Below, in pieces: positions 26,312 through 35,049 of a DNA stretch of 64,000 bases. The notes below the pieces were generated by a model, which was given only the letters and a program-made list of their open reading frames with translations, was not told the DNA's origin and searched no databases. The first letter of the stretch is position 1. Every line of letters begins with the position of its first letter. The stretch comes from Actinomycetota bacterium (GTDB lineage Bacteria; Actinomycetota; Acidimicrobiia; Acidimicrobiales; Iamiaceae): NCBI GenBank assembly GCA_019639075.1, contig JAHBSO010000007.1:1-64000 (forward strand), given 5' to 3'. The position numbers and the translations under genes are program-made.

Positions 26312-28036
26312 TCAATAGGTGCGGCGGTCGAGGTTGAGGCCGTAGGCGTCCATCTTCCGGTAGAGCGTCGACCGGGAGATGCCCAGCGCGGCCGCGGCAG
26401 CGACCTTGTTCCCGTCGTGCGCGGCGAGCGCCTCGGCGATGGCCGCGCACTCCCGCTGCTCCATCGTGGTGAGGTGGGGCCGGTGGGTCGACGCCCGGAT
26501 CTCCGCCGGGAGGTCGTCGAGCGTGACCGTGCCGGCCCGGCGGCGCACGAGCACCCGGTGCAGGACCGCCTCCATCTGGCGGAGGTTGCCCGTCCACTCG
26601 ACGCGGGCGAGCGCCTGGACGACCTCGGGGGCGAGGTGCACCGATCCGGTGGGCACGAGGCGGTCGACGATCGAGCGCACCAGCTCCGGGAGCTCGGCGG
26701 TCCGCTCGGCCAGGCCCGGGACCCGCACCAGATGTCCGAACCGATCGACGAGCGATTGCGTCGCCGGCGACCAGGGCTCGGCACCGTCCGACGCCGTGGC
26801 CAGGAGCGGGTGCTCCGGCGCGGCGTCGTCGAGAACGACCGCGAGCCCGGCGGCGGCATCGGCCGGGAGGACATCGAGGTGACGGATCAGCACCGGACCG
26901 GCGCCGACGGCCACGTCGACCGAGGTCAGCCAGCTCCGCGCACCGTCGACCACGGCGCGGGCGGCGTCGAGCACCACCAGCTCGGCCCCGACGGCGGATC
27001 GGACGAGGGACGCCTTGCCGACCCCCACCGGCCCGTGCACCAGCACCCGTTCCCCGACCGCCACGGCCGTCCGCACCTGGGTGACCAGCGCGCCGGGCGA
27101 ACGGGGCGCGGCCGATGGTTCGGACGTCGACCCCGGACGGCTCCGCCGCCGTGCCGGTCCGACGTCGCCGGCACCGGCGTCGATCGCGTCGAGGTGCACG
27201 ACCGCGCCGACCGGCCGGTCCGAGACGGTGACCACGTCGAACCGGGCCCGCACCAGGTCGCCACCGACGGTGTGCAGCTCCCGCACGAAGGTCCGCCCAC
27301 CGGCCACGGCCTCGGCCCCGACCTCCCACAGCGACGCCCGGTCGAGCCCGTCGAGCAGGCGGGCGGCCGCGGGGTTGGTCAGGACGAACGACTCGTTGAT
27401 CGACACGACGGCACCGGCCGCCCGGTGCGCGGCCTTGAGGAAGGCGCCGAAGAGCGCACGGTCGGCCACCGTCGACCGGTCCTCCATCAGCCCGCGGACA
27501 CCGGCGACCGCCTCGGTCAGCAGCGGCGTCATCCACGGGCCGGCATCGTCGTTGAAGCAGGTCAGGTCGAGGACGCCCTCGAGCCGCCCCGTGACCGGGT
27601 GCTCGATCGGGACGCCGACGCAGGTGAGTCCCCGAAGCTGCTCGGCGTAGTGCTCGTCGCCCCGGACCGACACCATCCGGCGCTCCTCGGCCGCGGTCCC
27701 CATGCCGTTGGTGCCCACCGCGTCCTCCGCGTAGGAGTAGCCGGGCACGAGGCCGACGTCGTCGAGCAGGCCGTGGAGGTCGAACGTGCCGGCCCGGCGG
27801 TCGAGCACCCCGGCATGCGCGTCGGTCAGCACGACCGCGGCCCGGGTGTCCGACAGCGTGGTGGCCAGCCGGTCGAGGACGGGTGCGGCGAGCGACGCCA
27901 GGCGGCCGGCCGGGTCCGCACCCGGCGCGCTGCGGGGGTCCAGGCGGCCCTCGTCGACGCCCCAGCGCGACGAGCGGGCCCAGGAGGCGACGATCTCGGG
28001 TCGAGGGTCGGGGGTGGCGGATGTGGTTGCTCCCAC
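26312..28036 (-). CDS. GAF/Fis-type transcriptional regulator with degenerate AAA domain (AcoR-like)
   Basis: 574 aa. A GAF sensor region (about 50-200, with AVGTNGMGTAAEE and GVPIEHPVTGRLEGVLDLTC) leads to a PAS-like segment (205-290), an ATPase-like domain with a Walker-A-type GPVGVGKA (335-342), and a C-terminal Fis helix-turn-helix (GNKVAAAAALGISRSTLYRKM). The sigma-54 contact loop GAFTGA is absent and the AAA region is short, so it probably acts as a conventional DNA-binding regulator. AcoR relatives control acetoin or aldehyde genes; the aldehyde dehydrogenase/DUF779 pair at 19-21 kb is a candidate target. The GTG at 28036 is the first start giving the expected RPEIVASWARS opening. Confidence 0.82.
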   Translation of the reverse strand: MGATTSATPDPRPEIVASWARSSRWGVDEGRLDPRSAPGADPAGRLASLAAPVLDRLATTLSDTRAAVVLTDAHAGVLDRRAGTFDLHGLLDDVGLVPGYSYAEDAVGTNGMGTAAEERRMVSVRGDEHYAEQLRGLTCVGVPIEHPVTGRLEGVLDLTCFNDDAGPWMTPLLTEAVAGVRGLMEDRSTVADRALFGAFLKAAHRAAGAVVSINESFVLTNPAAARLLDGLDRASLWEVGAEAVAGGRTFVRELHTVGGDLVRARFDVVTVSDRPVGAVVHLDAIDAGAGDVGPARRRSRPGSTSEPSAAPRSPGALVTQVRTAVAVGERVLVHGPVGVGKASLVRSAVGAELVVLDAARAVVDGARSWLTSVDVAVGAGPVLIRHLDVLPADAAAGLAVVLDDAAPEHPLLATASDGAEPWSPATQSLVDRFGHLVRVPGLAERTAELPELVRSIVDRLVPTGSVHLAPEVVQALARVEWTGNLRQMEAVLHRVLVRRRAGTVTLDDLPAEIRASTHRPHLTTMEQRECAAIAEALAAHDGNKVAAAAALGISRSTLYRKMDAYGLNLDRRTY

Positions 28037-28207
28037 GGCTGCGCTCCGATCGCCGGTCGTCCGTCGGTGACCGGCGTCACCAAGGCTACGACCACCCGGC
28101 CGGGAGCGCCCGAGCGGTGTCCCAGGATGGGACACCCTGCGACACCGCTCCACCCACCAACCACTCCCCCGCCACCGCCGCCACCGCCGCCACCGCCGCC
28201 ACCACCA

Positions 28208-28225
28208 CCCCACCCCACCCCACCC
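28208..28225 (-). other. Potential G-quadruplex (GGGTGGGGTGGGGTGGGG on the minus strand)
   Basis: Four G-tracts of 3-4 bases separated by single T loops on the minus strand, next to further GGT repeats and a CCGCCACCG microsatellite (28168-28206). It lies about 170 bases upstream of the regulator start, on the regulator's coding strand, in the 270-base gap before the next rightward gene. Confidence 0.6.
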
Positions 28226-28228
28226 GAT

Positions 28229-28279
28229 CGAACTGGCGTAGGTCCTGGTGGCTCTACCACCACGCGCTACGCCAGTTCG
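28229..28279. repeat. Dispersed palindromic repeat, copy 3
   Basis: Arms CGAACTGGCGTAG (28229-28241) and CTACGCCAGTTCG (28267-28279) are exact reverse complements. Compared with copies 1 and 2 the TTC/GAA step is exchanged on both arms, so pairing is kept. It sits between divergent genes, 26 bases before the ATG at 28306. Confidence 0.85.
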
Positions 28280-28305
28280 GCTGGGTCGGGTGCGACGATG
28301 GGTCG

Positions 28306-28731
28306 ATGGACGCTGACGGGCCCAACGCCCTCCCCGCCCCGGACCGACCGGTCGACCCGACCCCCCGACACACGGCCGACCTCCCGGCCACGCCGACCCG
28401 CGACCGCACGATCCCGGCAACCGCGTGGATCGAGGCCCCGGCCACGCTGCTGGCCCTGGGCGACGAGCTGGGCGGACCGCGGGGCCACGAGCCCGGCGCC
28501 GTGGCCGGGCACGCCGCGTCGTTCCTGCGTCGGGTGGGGCCCTGGCTCCTGTGGCGGGCCGGTCCGCCGCGCGGCGGCGACGCCTGCCACTGGGCCGCGC
28601 ACGAGGACGACCTCGCCCGGCAGCACACCTTCCGCCTCCGCCCCGACGGCACCGGCGAGGGCGTGGGCCCGAGCGGCGCGGTGAGCACCACGTTCCGGTC
28701 CTGGAAGGAGGACCTCCGGGACCACGACTGA
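28306..28731 (+). CDS. Hypothetical protein
   Basis: 141 aa. The N-terminus is rich in Pro and Asp; residues 40-141 look like a folded soluble domain with several Trp residues (WIEAPATLL, RRVGPWLLWRAGP, CHWAAHEDDLARQHTF, STTFRSWKEDL). No family is recognised. Start ATG at 28306; the reading frame extends further upstream through low-complexity CCACCG DNA that I do not consider coding. Confidence 0.5.
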   Translation: MDADGPNALPAPDRPVDPTPRHTADLPATPTRDRTIPATAWIEAPATLLALGDELGGPRGHEPGAVAGHAASFLRRVGPWLLWRAGPPRGGDACHWAAHEDDLARQHTFRLRPDGTGEGVGPSGAVSTTFRSWKEDLRDHD

Positions 28732-28786
28732 CCCCGTGCGTCGAATCGACTCGCGCCGGTCGCGGTCGGGCGGCGATGCTGGGCCG

Positions 28787-29113
28787 ATGGGTGTCCACGT
28801 CCACCGGGTCGTCGTCCGCGGCCAGTTCGCCGACCTGACCGAGGACCAGCGCACCGCGCTGCTCGCCGAGGTCGACGACCACAGCATCTTCCGGTCGTCG
28901 TTCACGGAGTGGGGCACCTTCACCTACGACGACCGGCTGGTGGCCTTCAACTTCCGCTACGAGGTGCGCGTCGACGACGAGGCCGAGCCGGACGGGGACC
29001 CGACCGCGATCGGGCGCGCGAAGGCCGAGGCGTCGCTCGCCGATTGGGGGCTCGGCGCGAAGCACCTCCGGGCCACGGCGGCCGACATGTCGTCGATGTG
29101 GCCCGACCGCTGA
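28787..29113 (+). CDS. DUF6204-like protein
   Basis: 108 aa. The pattern HRVVVRGQFADLTEDQRTAL, SIFRSSFTEWGTFTYDDRL, NFRYEV and a closing KHLRATAADMSSMW agrees with my recollection of the DUF6204 family, small actinobacterial proteins of unknown function. It is probably a compact alpha/beta fold with no membrane segment. The ATG at 28787 gives the family N-terminus; 55 bases separate it from the preceding gene. A palindromic repeat follows the stop. Confidence 0.7.
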   Translation: MGVHVHRVVVRGQFADLTEDQRTALLAEVDDHSIFRSSFTEWGTFTYDDRLVAFNFRYEVRVDDEAEPDGDPTAIGRAKAEASLADWGLGAKHLRATAADMSSMWPDR

Positions 29114-29136
29114 CCCGGGACCCCGACCCCGACCCC

Positions 29137-29186
29137 GAACTGGCGTAGCTGGGGGTGGCGATGCCGCCGCCACCTACGCCAGAACG
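29137..29186. repeat. Dispersed palindromic repeat, copy 4 (hybrid arms)
   Basis: Left arm GAACTGGCGTAG (29137-29148) is of the copy-3 type; right arm CTACGCCAGAACG (29174-29186) is of the copy-1/2 type. The inner nine bases, CTGGCGTAG/CTACGCCAG, pair; the outer AA/AA step does not. It lies between the convergent DUF6204-like gene and msrB. Confidence 0.8.
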
Positions 29187-29246
29187 CTGGGGTTGGGCAG
29201 TCCCGTCGCGGGTTCGAGTGGGGTCAGGTGTCGGCGTCGGGTGGGG

Positions 29247-29684
29247 TCAGGTGTCGGCGTTGGCCCCGTCGAGGTCGGCCTCGTCGAGGTCGATGGCGAC
29301 GCTGTTGATGCAGTAGCGCAGGCCACCGCGGTCGCGCGGGCCGTCGGGGAAGACGTGGCCGAGGTGCGACCCGCACCGGGCGCAGCGGACCTCGGTGCGG
29401 ACCATCCCGTGGGATCGATCCTCGATCAGGGTCACGGCCTCGGGCGAGATCGTCTCGGTGAAGCTCGGCCAGCCGCAGCCGGAGTGGAACTTCGACTCGG
29501 AGGTGTGCAGCGGGTTGCCGCACGCCTTGCAGCGGTACATGCCGGGCGTCTCGGTGTCGGTGTAGGCGCCGGTGAACGCCCGCTCGGTGCCGGCCTGGCG
29601 CAGCACCTGGTACTCCTCGGGGCTGAGCCGCTCGCGCCACTCGTCGTCGCTGGTCGGGATCGGCTTCAGGTTGGCGTCGGTCAT
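29247..29684 (-). CDS. msrB: Peptide-methionine (R)-S-oxide reductase
   Basis: 145 aa. MsrB repairs the R-sulfoxide of methionine in proteins. Two zinc CxxC pairs (CKAC, CARC), the HSGCGWPSF signature and the catalytic cysteine in RYCINSVAI are present. It follows msrA on the same strand across 47 bases of GTCGTCGC-rich spacer. Together they form the standard stereospecific repair pair. Confidence 0.94.
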   Translation of the reverse strand: MTDANLKPIPTSDDEWRERLSPEEYQVLRQAGTERAFTGAYTDTETPGMYRCKACGNPLHTSESKFHSGCGWPSFTETISPEAVTLIEDRSHGMVRTEVRCARCGSHLGHVFPDGPRDRGGLRYCINSVAIDLDEADLDGANADT

Positions 29685-29731
29685 CTCGTTCCTCTCGTCG
29701 TGTCGTGTCGCGTCGTCGCGTCGTCGCGTCG

Positions 29732-30379
29732 TCAGCGGTCACCGATGGTGCAGACCACGCCCGTGCCCTGGAGGCCGCAGTAGCCGTTCGGCACCTTGTG
29801 GAGGTACTGCTGGTGGTACTCCTCGGCGTACCAGAACGGCCCGGCCGGGCCGAGCTCGGTGGCCACCGGACCGAGGCCGGCGTCGCGCAGCGCGGCCTCG
29901 TAGGCCGCGGCGGCCGCCTTCGCCTCGCGCTCCTGCTCGGGCGTGGTCCAGTAGACCGCCGACCGGTACTGCGTGCCGACGTCGTTGCCCTGGCGGTCGA
30001 CCTGGGTCGGGTCGTGCTCCTCGAAGAACACCTTGAGCAGCTGCTCGTAGGTGACGACGGTCGGGTCGTAGGCGACGAGCACCGACTCGGTGTGGCCGGT
30101 GAGACCGGAGCACGTCTCCTCGTAGGTGGGGTTGGGGGTGAACCCGCCCGCATAGCCGACGGCGGTGGCGTACACGCCGGGGAGCTTCCAGAACAGGCGC
30201 TCGGCGCCCCAGAAGCAGCCGAGGGCGAAGATCGCGGTCTCGATCTCGGCGGGGAACGGTGGCGTGATCGGGTGGCCGTTCACGGCGTGGACGCCGGAGA
30301 TCCGGAAGGCCGGTTCGTCCCGTCCGGGCAGGGCGGTCTCCGCGGTCGGCATCGGGGGCTTCGTCCGGTTCCACAGCAT
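29732..30379 (-). CDS. msrA: Peptide-methionine (S)-S-oxide reductase
   Basis: 215 aa. The catalytic cysteine lies in [10 protein letters not shown], followed by [14 protein letters not shown] and the conserved [12 protein letters not shown]. An N-terminal extension (about 45 aa before the core) is slightly longer than in the smallest MsrA proteins. It repairs the S-sulfoxide of methionine, paired with msrB downstream. The divergent neighbour is sufC, 190 bases away. Confidence 0.94.
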   Translation of the reverse strand: MLWNRTKPPMPTAETALPGRDEPAFRISGVHAVNGHPITPPFPAEIETAIFALGCFWGAERLFWKLPGVYATAVGYAGGFTPNPTYEETCSGLTGHTESVLVAYDPTVVTYEQLLKVFFEEHDPTQVDRQGNDVGTQYRSAVYWTTPEQEREAKAAAAAYEAALRDAGLGPVATELGPAGPFWYAEEYHQQYLHKVPNGYCGLQGTGVVCTIGDR

Positions 30380-30533
30380 CGTCGGGCTCCTTCGTTCCGG
30401 GGCTGGTCGGAGGGTTTCGTGCCCATCTCAACACCGATCGACCCTTCGATGGTCCCGTCCCCGGAGGTTTTCGCCGGAGACCTGGTCCGTCGACGACCTG
30501 GTCTCCAGCCGAAACGGTGTGGCGATCGGCATT

Positions 30534-30558
30534 ACCACTATGGCGGTAGTGCTAATAC
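30534..30558 (+). promoter_or_regulatory. Candidate suf promoter with overlapping dyad operator
   Basis: ACCACTA (30534-30540), TGGCGG, TAGTGCT (30547-30553) form an imperfect dyad (CACTA/TAGTG). The extended -10 TG-C-TAATAC (30550-30558) overlaps its right half and lies ten bases before the sufC ATG. Placement suits repression by a SufR- or IscR-like Fe-S regulator; the regulator is not in the window. Confidence 0.5.
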
Positions 30559-30568
30559 ACTCGACGCC

Positions 30569-31326
<758 letters not shown>

Positions 31327-31330
<4 letters not shown>

Positions 31331-32601
31331 CCGACGTGACCACCACGTCCGACGCCGCGGGCGACGGCACGTTCGACGTCGCGAAGGTCCGCGCCGACTT
31401 CCCGATCCTCGAGCGCGAGAGCCACGGTCGCCCGATCGTGTTCCTCGACTCGGCCGCCTCGTCGCAGAAGCCTCGCGCCGTGATCGAGGCGATGGACCGC
31501 TACTACGAGACCATCAACGCCAACGTGCACCGGGGCGTCTACGAGATCGCCGAGGCGGCCACCAACGCCATGGAGGCCGCCCGGGTCCGGGTCGGCCGGT
31601 TCATCGGCGCACCGAAGCCAGCCACCGAGGTGATCTTCACCAAGAACGCCACCGAGTCGCTCAACCTCGTCGCCCGGTCGTGGGGCGCGGCCAACCTCGG
31701 GCCCGGCGATGCCGTCGTGCTCACCCAGCTCGAGCACCACGCCAACATCGTCCCCTGGTTCCAGCTCCAGGCCGAGAAGGGCTTCGAGATCCGCTGGATC
31801 CCGCTCACCCCCGACGCCCGGCTCGACCTCACCGACATCGACCGACTGCTCGACGGGGCCAAGCTCCTGGCGCTCACGGCGATGTCGAACGTCACCGGCA
31901 CCCTCACCCCGGTGCGCGAGCTGACCGAGCGGGCCCACGCCGCCGGCGCGCTGGTGAGCCTCGACGCCTGCCAGTACGTGCCCCACCTGGCCACCGACGT
32001 CGCCGCGCTCGGGGTCGACTTCGCCTCGTTCTCGGCCCACAAGATGCTCGGCCCCACCGGCCTCGGCGTGCTGTGGGGTCGCGAGGAGCTGCTCGACGCC
32101 ATGCCCCCGTTCCTGGGCGGTGGCGGCATGATCCTCAACGTCACGCTCGACGGGTTCACCCCGGCCGACCTCCCGGCCAAGTTCGAGGCCGGCACCCCAC
32201 CGATCGCCGAGACGATCGGGCTCCACGCCGCGATCGACTACCTCGACGCCCTCGGCATGGCGGCGGTGCGCGAGCACGAGGTCTCGGTCACGGCCTACGC
32301 GATGCGCACCCTCACCGAGCGCTTCGGCGAGCAGCTCACCATCCACGGCCCGTCCGAGCCCGCGGCGCGCGGCGGCGTGCTGTCGATGGCGCTCGAAGGC
32401 GTGCACCCGCACGACCTGTCGCAGGTGCTCGACCAGCACGCGGTGTGCGTGCGCCCCGGCCACCACTGCGCCAAGCCCCTGATGGCGGTGCTCGGTGTCG
32501 GCGCCACCGCTCGGGCGTCGTTCTACGTCTACAACGACACCGACGACGTCGATGCGCTGGCGGACGCCCTCGGCGAGGCGGCAAGCTTCTTCACGTTCTG
32601 A
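31327..32601 (+). CDS. sufS: Cysteine desulfurase SufS
   Basis: 424 aa, PLP-dependent class-V aminotransferase fold. The PLP lysine K239 is in FSAHKMLGPTG, H138 in QLEHHAN stacks on PLP, and the persulfide-forming C381 is in RPGHHCAKP. It liberates sulfur from cysteine and passes it to SufU. The GTG overlaps the sufC stop, so expression is coupled. The N-terminal 15 residues are low complexity; the family match begins at FDVAKVRADFPIL. Confidence 0.93.
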
Positions 32602-32655
32602 TCGCCCGATCGCCCGCCGCGATCGACCACCCCGGACCCACAGCGAGGCAACCAG

Positions 32656-33150
32656 ATGCCAGGACTCGAGGATCTCTACCGCGAGATCATCCTCGACCAC
32701 TACCGCAACCCGCGGAACCGCGGCGAGCTGGAGACGCCGCCCGCGGTGCGCACCGAGGGGTTCAACCCGCTGTGCGGCGACGAGATCGTCGTCTACCTCG
32801 ACGTCGACGACGACGGCACGGTGCGCGACATCCGCATCGGCGGCACCGGCTGCTCGATCTCGCAGTCCTCCGCGTCGATGATGTCGGCCGCGGTGAAGGG
32901 CAAGACGATCGACGAGGTGCGGGCGCTCACCCGGTCGTTCAAGTCGATGATGTCGGTCCACGAGTCGACGCTCGACGCCGAGGGCGAGGGTTCCGAGTCC
33001 GACGGCGCCGACGCCGAACCGGCGGCCGACGTCCCACTCGGCGACCTCGAAGCGCTCCGTGGCGTGGTGAAGTTCCCCGTCCGCATCAAGTGCGCCACGT
33101 TGGCCTGGAACACGCTCCTCCAGGCCGCCGACGAGGCCACCGCCGACTGA
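32656..33150 (+). CDS. sufU: SufU-type sulfur acceptor/scaffold
   Basis: 164 aa. The SufU zinc and sulfur site is complete: C40, D42 (NPLCGDE), C66 (GGTGCSIS) and C146 (RIKCATLAW). SufU accepts persulfide sulfur from SufS in actinobacteria and Firmicutes. Between residues 105 and 128 is an acidic insertion (DAEGEGSESDGADAEP) at the position where SufU proteins carry an insert absent from IscU. It ends the suf operon. Confidence 0.92.
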   Translation: MPGLEDLYREIILDHYRNPRNRGELETPPAVRTEGFNPLCGDEIVVYLDVDDDGTVRDIRIGGTGCSISQSSASMMSAAVKGKTIDEVRALTRSFKSMMSVHESTLDAEGEGSESDGADAEPAADVPLGDLEALRGVVKFPVRIKCATLAWNTLLQAADEATAD

Positions 33151-33210
33151 CCGGTCGGGTTCGTCCGACGAACATGGGCGCCGGCCGCGGCGCGGCTGGG
33201 CCAGGTCAGG

Positions 33211-33594
33211 TCAGACCACGTGGATTCCCATGGCGATCCGCAGGGCATCGCCAAGGCGGGCGATGTCGTCGGGGTCGGAGGTCACGACGAGGTCGTCGCG
33301 GGCGGCAGCTCCCACCACCACGGACGCGTCGACCACGTCGGAGGACCGAGCGACGCGACATGCCGCGCCCGCCGAACGCGCTCGCACCTCGTCGAGGGAC
33401 TCGATCCGGCACCCCGCCAACAACCGGGAGAGCTGGGCCTGTGGCCCACCCCGCCAGCCCTGGGCCAGCACGCCGGCCGGCACGGTCGGGACCTGACCCC
33501 GCTCGAGGGCCCGCCGGTGCAGCGCCCACAGCTGCCGATCGTTGCGTTCTGCGGCGATCAACGCTCCGGTGTCGTAGGTGATGCCGGCGGTCAC
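33211..33594 (-). CDS. vapC: PIN-domain ribonuclease toxin (VapC-like)
   Basis: 127 aa PIN domain: ITYDTGALIAAE (Asp 8), SLDEVRARSAG, SSDVVDASVVVGAA (Asp pair) and VVTSDPDDIARLG (Asp). These acidic residues form the metal site for RNA cleavage. It is encoded directly after, and overlapping by four bases, a small antitoxin gene. The start ATG lies inside that overlap. A second TA pair is at 15.5 kb with an unrelated antitoxin type. Confidence 0.85.
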   Translation of the reverse strand: MTAGITYDTGALIAAERNDRQLWALHRRALERGQVPTVPAGVLAQGWRGGPQAQLSRLLAGCRIESLDEVRARSAGAACRVARSSDVVDASVVVGAAARDDLVVTSDPDDIARLGDALRIAMGIHVV

Positions 33595-33836
33595 GAAGCG
33601 GCCCGGCCGTCGGTTGCGTCAAGGATCGAGTCGGCCCATGCGAGCTCGGCCGTCGTGAGCTCGCCGTGGTCGGCTTCCCAAGCACGAACACCGGCGAGGC
33701 CGGCTTCCACCAGCAGCGCCCGCTCTGCGGCCGCGTTCAACCACGCCGACAGGCTCACACCATGCCGTTCGGCAGCATCCGCCGCGCCGGTGGCAACCGT
33801 TTCGTCGAGGGCGATCGAGAGCTTCCGGACGGCCAT
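33591..33836 (-). CDS. vapB: Ribbon-helix-helix-like antitoxin
   Basis: 81 aa from the ATG at 33836; a GTG two codons earlier (33842) is an alternative. The opening AVRKLSIALDETVATGAADAAERHGVSLSAWLNAAAERAL fits a ribbon-helix-helix DNA-binding antitoxin, and the acidic C-terminal tail would neutralise the PIN toxin that follows with a four-base overlap. TAGTAC about 20 bases upstream could be a -10 element. Confidence 0.78.
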   Translation of the reverse strand: MAVRKLSIALDETVATGAADAAERHGVSLSAWLNAAAERALLVEAGLAGVRAWEADHGELTTAELAWADSILDATDGRAAS

Positions 33837-33870
33837 GCCCACGATGGTACTACCGCGTTCCTACTCGGGG

Positions 33871-34512
33871 TCAAGGGTCGCTGGACCCGCCGACGAGGCC
33901 GTCGAGCGTCCAGCGACAGACGTCGAGCCACGCGTCGAGCACCCGTTCGGCGTCGACGCCGAGCGGGTCGGTTCGGAACGTCCAACCCGATCGGCGGTGG
34001 TTGATGAGCGAGCCGATCGTGACGACGCCGAGCGCATCGAAGTCGACGTGGCCGAGATCGGCGCCCTCCGGTGCCTCGGCGAGCGCCCAGCGTCGGAGCG
34101 CGGCACCAGCGGCCCGGTAACCCGCGTCGCTGATCCGCTCGCGGAAGCGGTCACGGAAGTCGGCCAACCGGTCGCCCTCCTTCTCGAGGATCAGGGTGAG
34201 CTGCTCCTCGGCGGCGAGCTCGGCGAGCAGCCAACGACCGATCACCCGAGCCTCCTCCAGCGGCGTCCCGAACGCGGCCTCGTCGAGCAGGCCGATCGCC
34301 TCGTCGACCGCGGCCAGGTGCAGTTCGAGGCCGGCGTCGAGCAACGCCCGCTTGGAGGTGAAGTGCTTGTACATGGCTCCGCGCCGGGGGACGAGACCCG
34401 CCGCCTCCTCGATGTCGCCCACGGTCGTGGCCCTGAACCCCTGCCGGGCGAACAGGTCCATGCCCGCGGCCAGCAGCCGGTCACGGGTCGGGGGCTTTAC
34501 ACGGTCTGCCAT
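33871..34512 (-). CDS. TetR family transcriptional regulator
   Basis: 213 aa. The N-terminal helix-turn-helix region RDRLLAAGMDLFARQGFRATTVGDIEEAAGL then GAMYKHFTSKRALL (about residues 10-60) is typical of TetR. The C-terminal ligand domain is unclassified. It is divergent from an SRPBCC-fold gene, with a perfect palindrome between the two starts, so it probably represses both. ATG at 34512 is chosen; ATGs at 34521 and 34524 are in frame and closer to the operator. Confidence 0.9.
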   Translation of the reverse strand: MADRVKPPTRDRLLAAGMDLFARQGFRATTVGDIEEAAGLVPRRGAMYKHFTSKRALLDAGLELHLAAVDEAIGLLDEAAFGTPLEEARVIGRWLLAELAAEEQLTLILEKEGDRLADFRDRFRERISDAGYRAAGAALRRWALAEAPEGADLGHVDFDALGVVTIGSLINHRRSGWTFRTDPLGVDAERVLDAWLDVCRWTLDGLVGGSSDP

Positions 34513-34534
34513 CGCGACCATCATGCCATCGACG

Positions 34535-34554
34535 AGGTAATCAACTGATTACCT
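34535..34554. promoter_or_regulatory. Perfect TetR-type operator palindrome
   Basis: AGGTAATCA-AC-TGATTACCT: nine-base arms are exact reverse complements about a two-base centre. It lies in the 59-base gap between the divergent TetR and SRPBCC starts, and is AT-rich against a GC-rich background. Its place and symmetry suit binding by the TetR dimer and control of both genes. Confidence 0.8.
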
Positions 34555-34571
34555 AGATTGGAGAGACGACC

Positions 34572-35045
34572 GTGGCACTTCGCTCCGAAGGAACGATCAC
34601 CGTCGAGGCCGAACCGAAGCAGGTCCTGGAGTGGATCCTCGACATGGACCGCTACCGGCAGGTCGATCAGAAGATCGCGTCGGTGAAGCAGCAACCGACC
34701 CTCGACGAGGACGGTCGGGGCACGCTCCGCTACCGAGGCCGACTGCGGGGCCTCCTCGGACCGGTCGACACCCAGACCGTCGAGCTCGACCGCTGGCAGC
34801 GCCTCGTCATCACCGGCGACCCGCAGGCGTGGACCCGGCGACTGTTCGACTTCACCGGCACCTTCCGCTGCACCCCCACCGACGCCGGCACCGAGGTCAC
34901 CCACACCGAGGAGTTCGCGTTCCACCCGGCCCTGGTCCACCGTCTCGCCTCCCGCTGGCTCCAGGGCTGGCTGGACTCGACCATGACCGACGAGATGACC
35001 GCCCTGAAGCGAGCGGTCGAGGCCGAGGTCGGATCCGCGGGGTGA
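34572..35045 (+). CDS. SRPBCC/START-like fold protein
   Basis: 157 aa. The opening SEGTITVEAEPKQVLEWILDMDRYRQ and the later TGTFRCTPTDAGTEVTHTEEFAF match the polyketide-cyclase/SRPBCC ligand-binding fold (a hydrophobic pocket formed by a beta sheet around a long helix). Function is not assigned: lipid or aromatic ligand binding is usual. A GGAGAG ribosome site precedes the GTG. Control by the divergent TetR protein is inferred from the shared operator; the ligand may be common to both. Confidence 0.82.
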   Translation: MALRSEGTITVEAEPKQVLEWILDMDRYRQVDQKIASVKQQPTLDEDGRGTLRYRGRLRGLLGPVDTQTVELDRWQRLVITGDPQAWTRRLFDFTGTFRCTPTDAGTEVTHTEEFAFHPALVHRLASRWLQGWLDSTMTDEMTALKRAVEAEVGSAG

Positions 35046-35049
35046 CCGA

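Noticed and set aside
26312..28036. Sigma-54-dependent activator
   Set aside because: No GAFTGA loop is present and the ATPase region is truncated.
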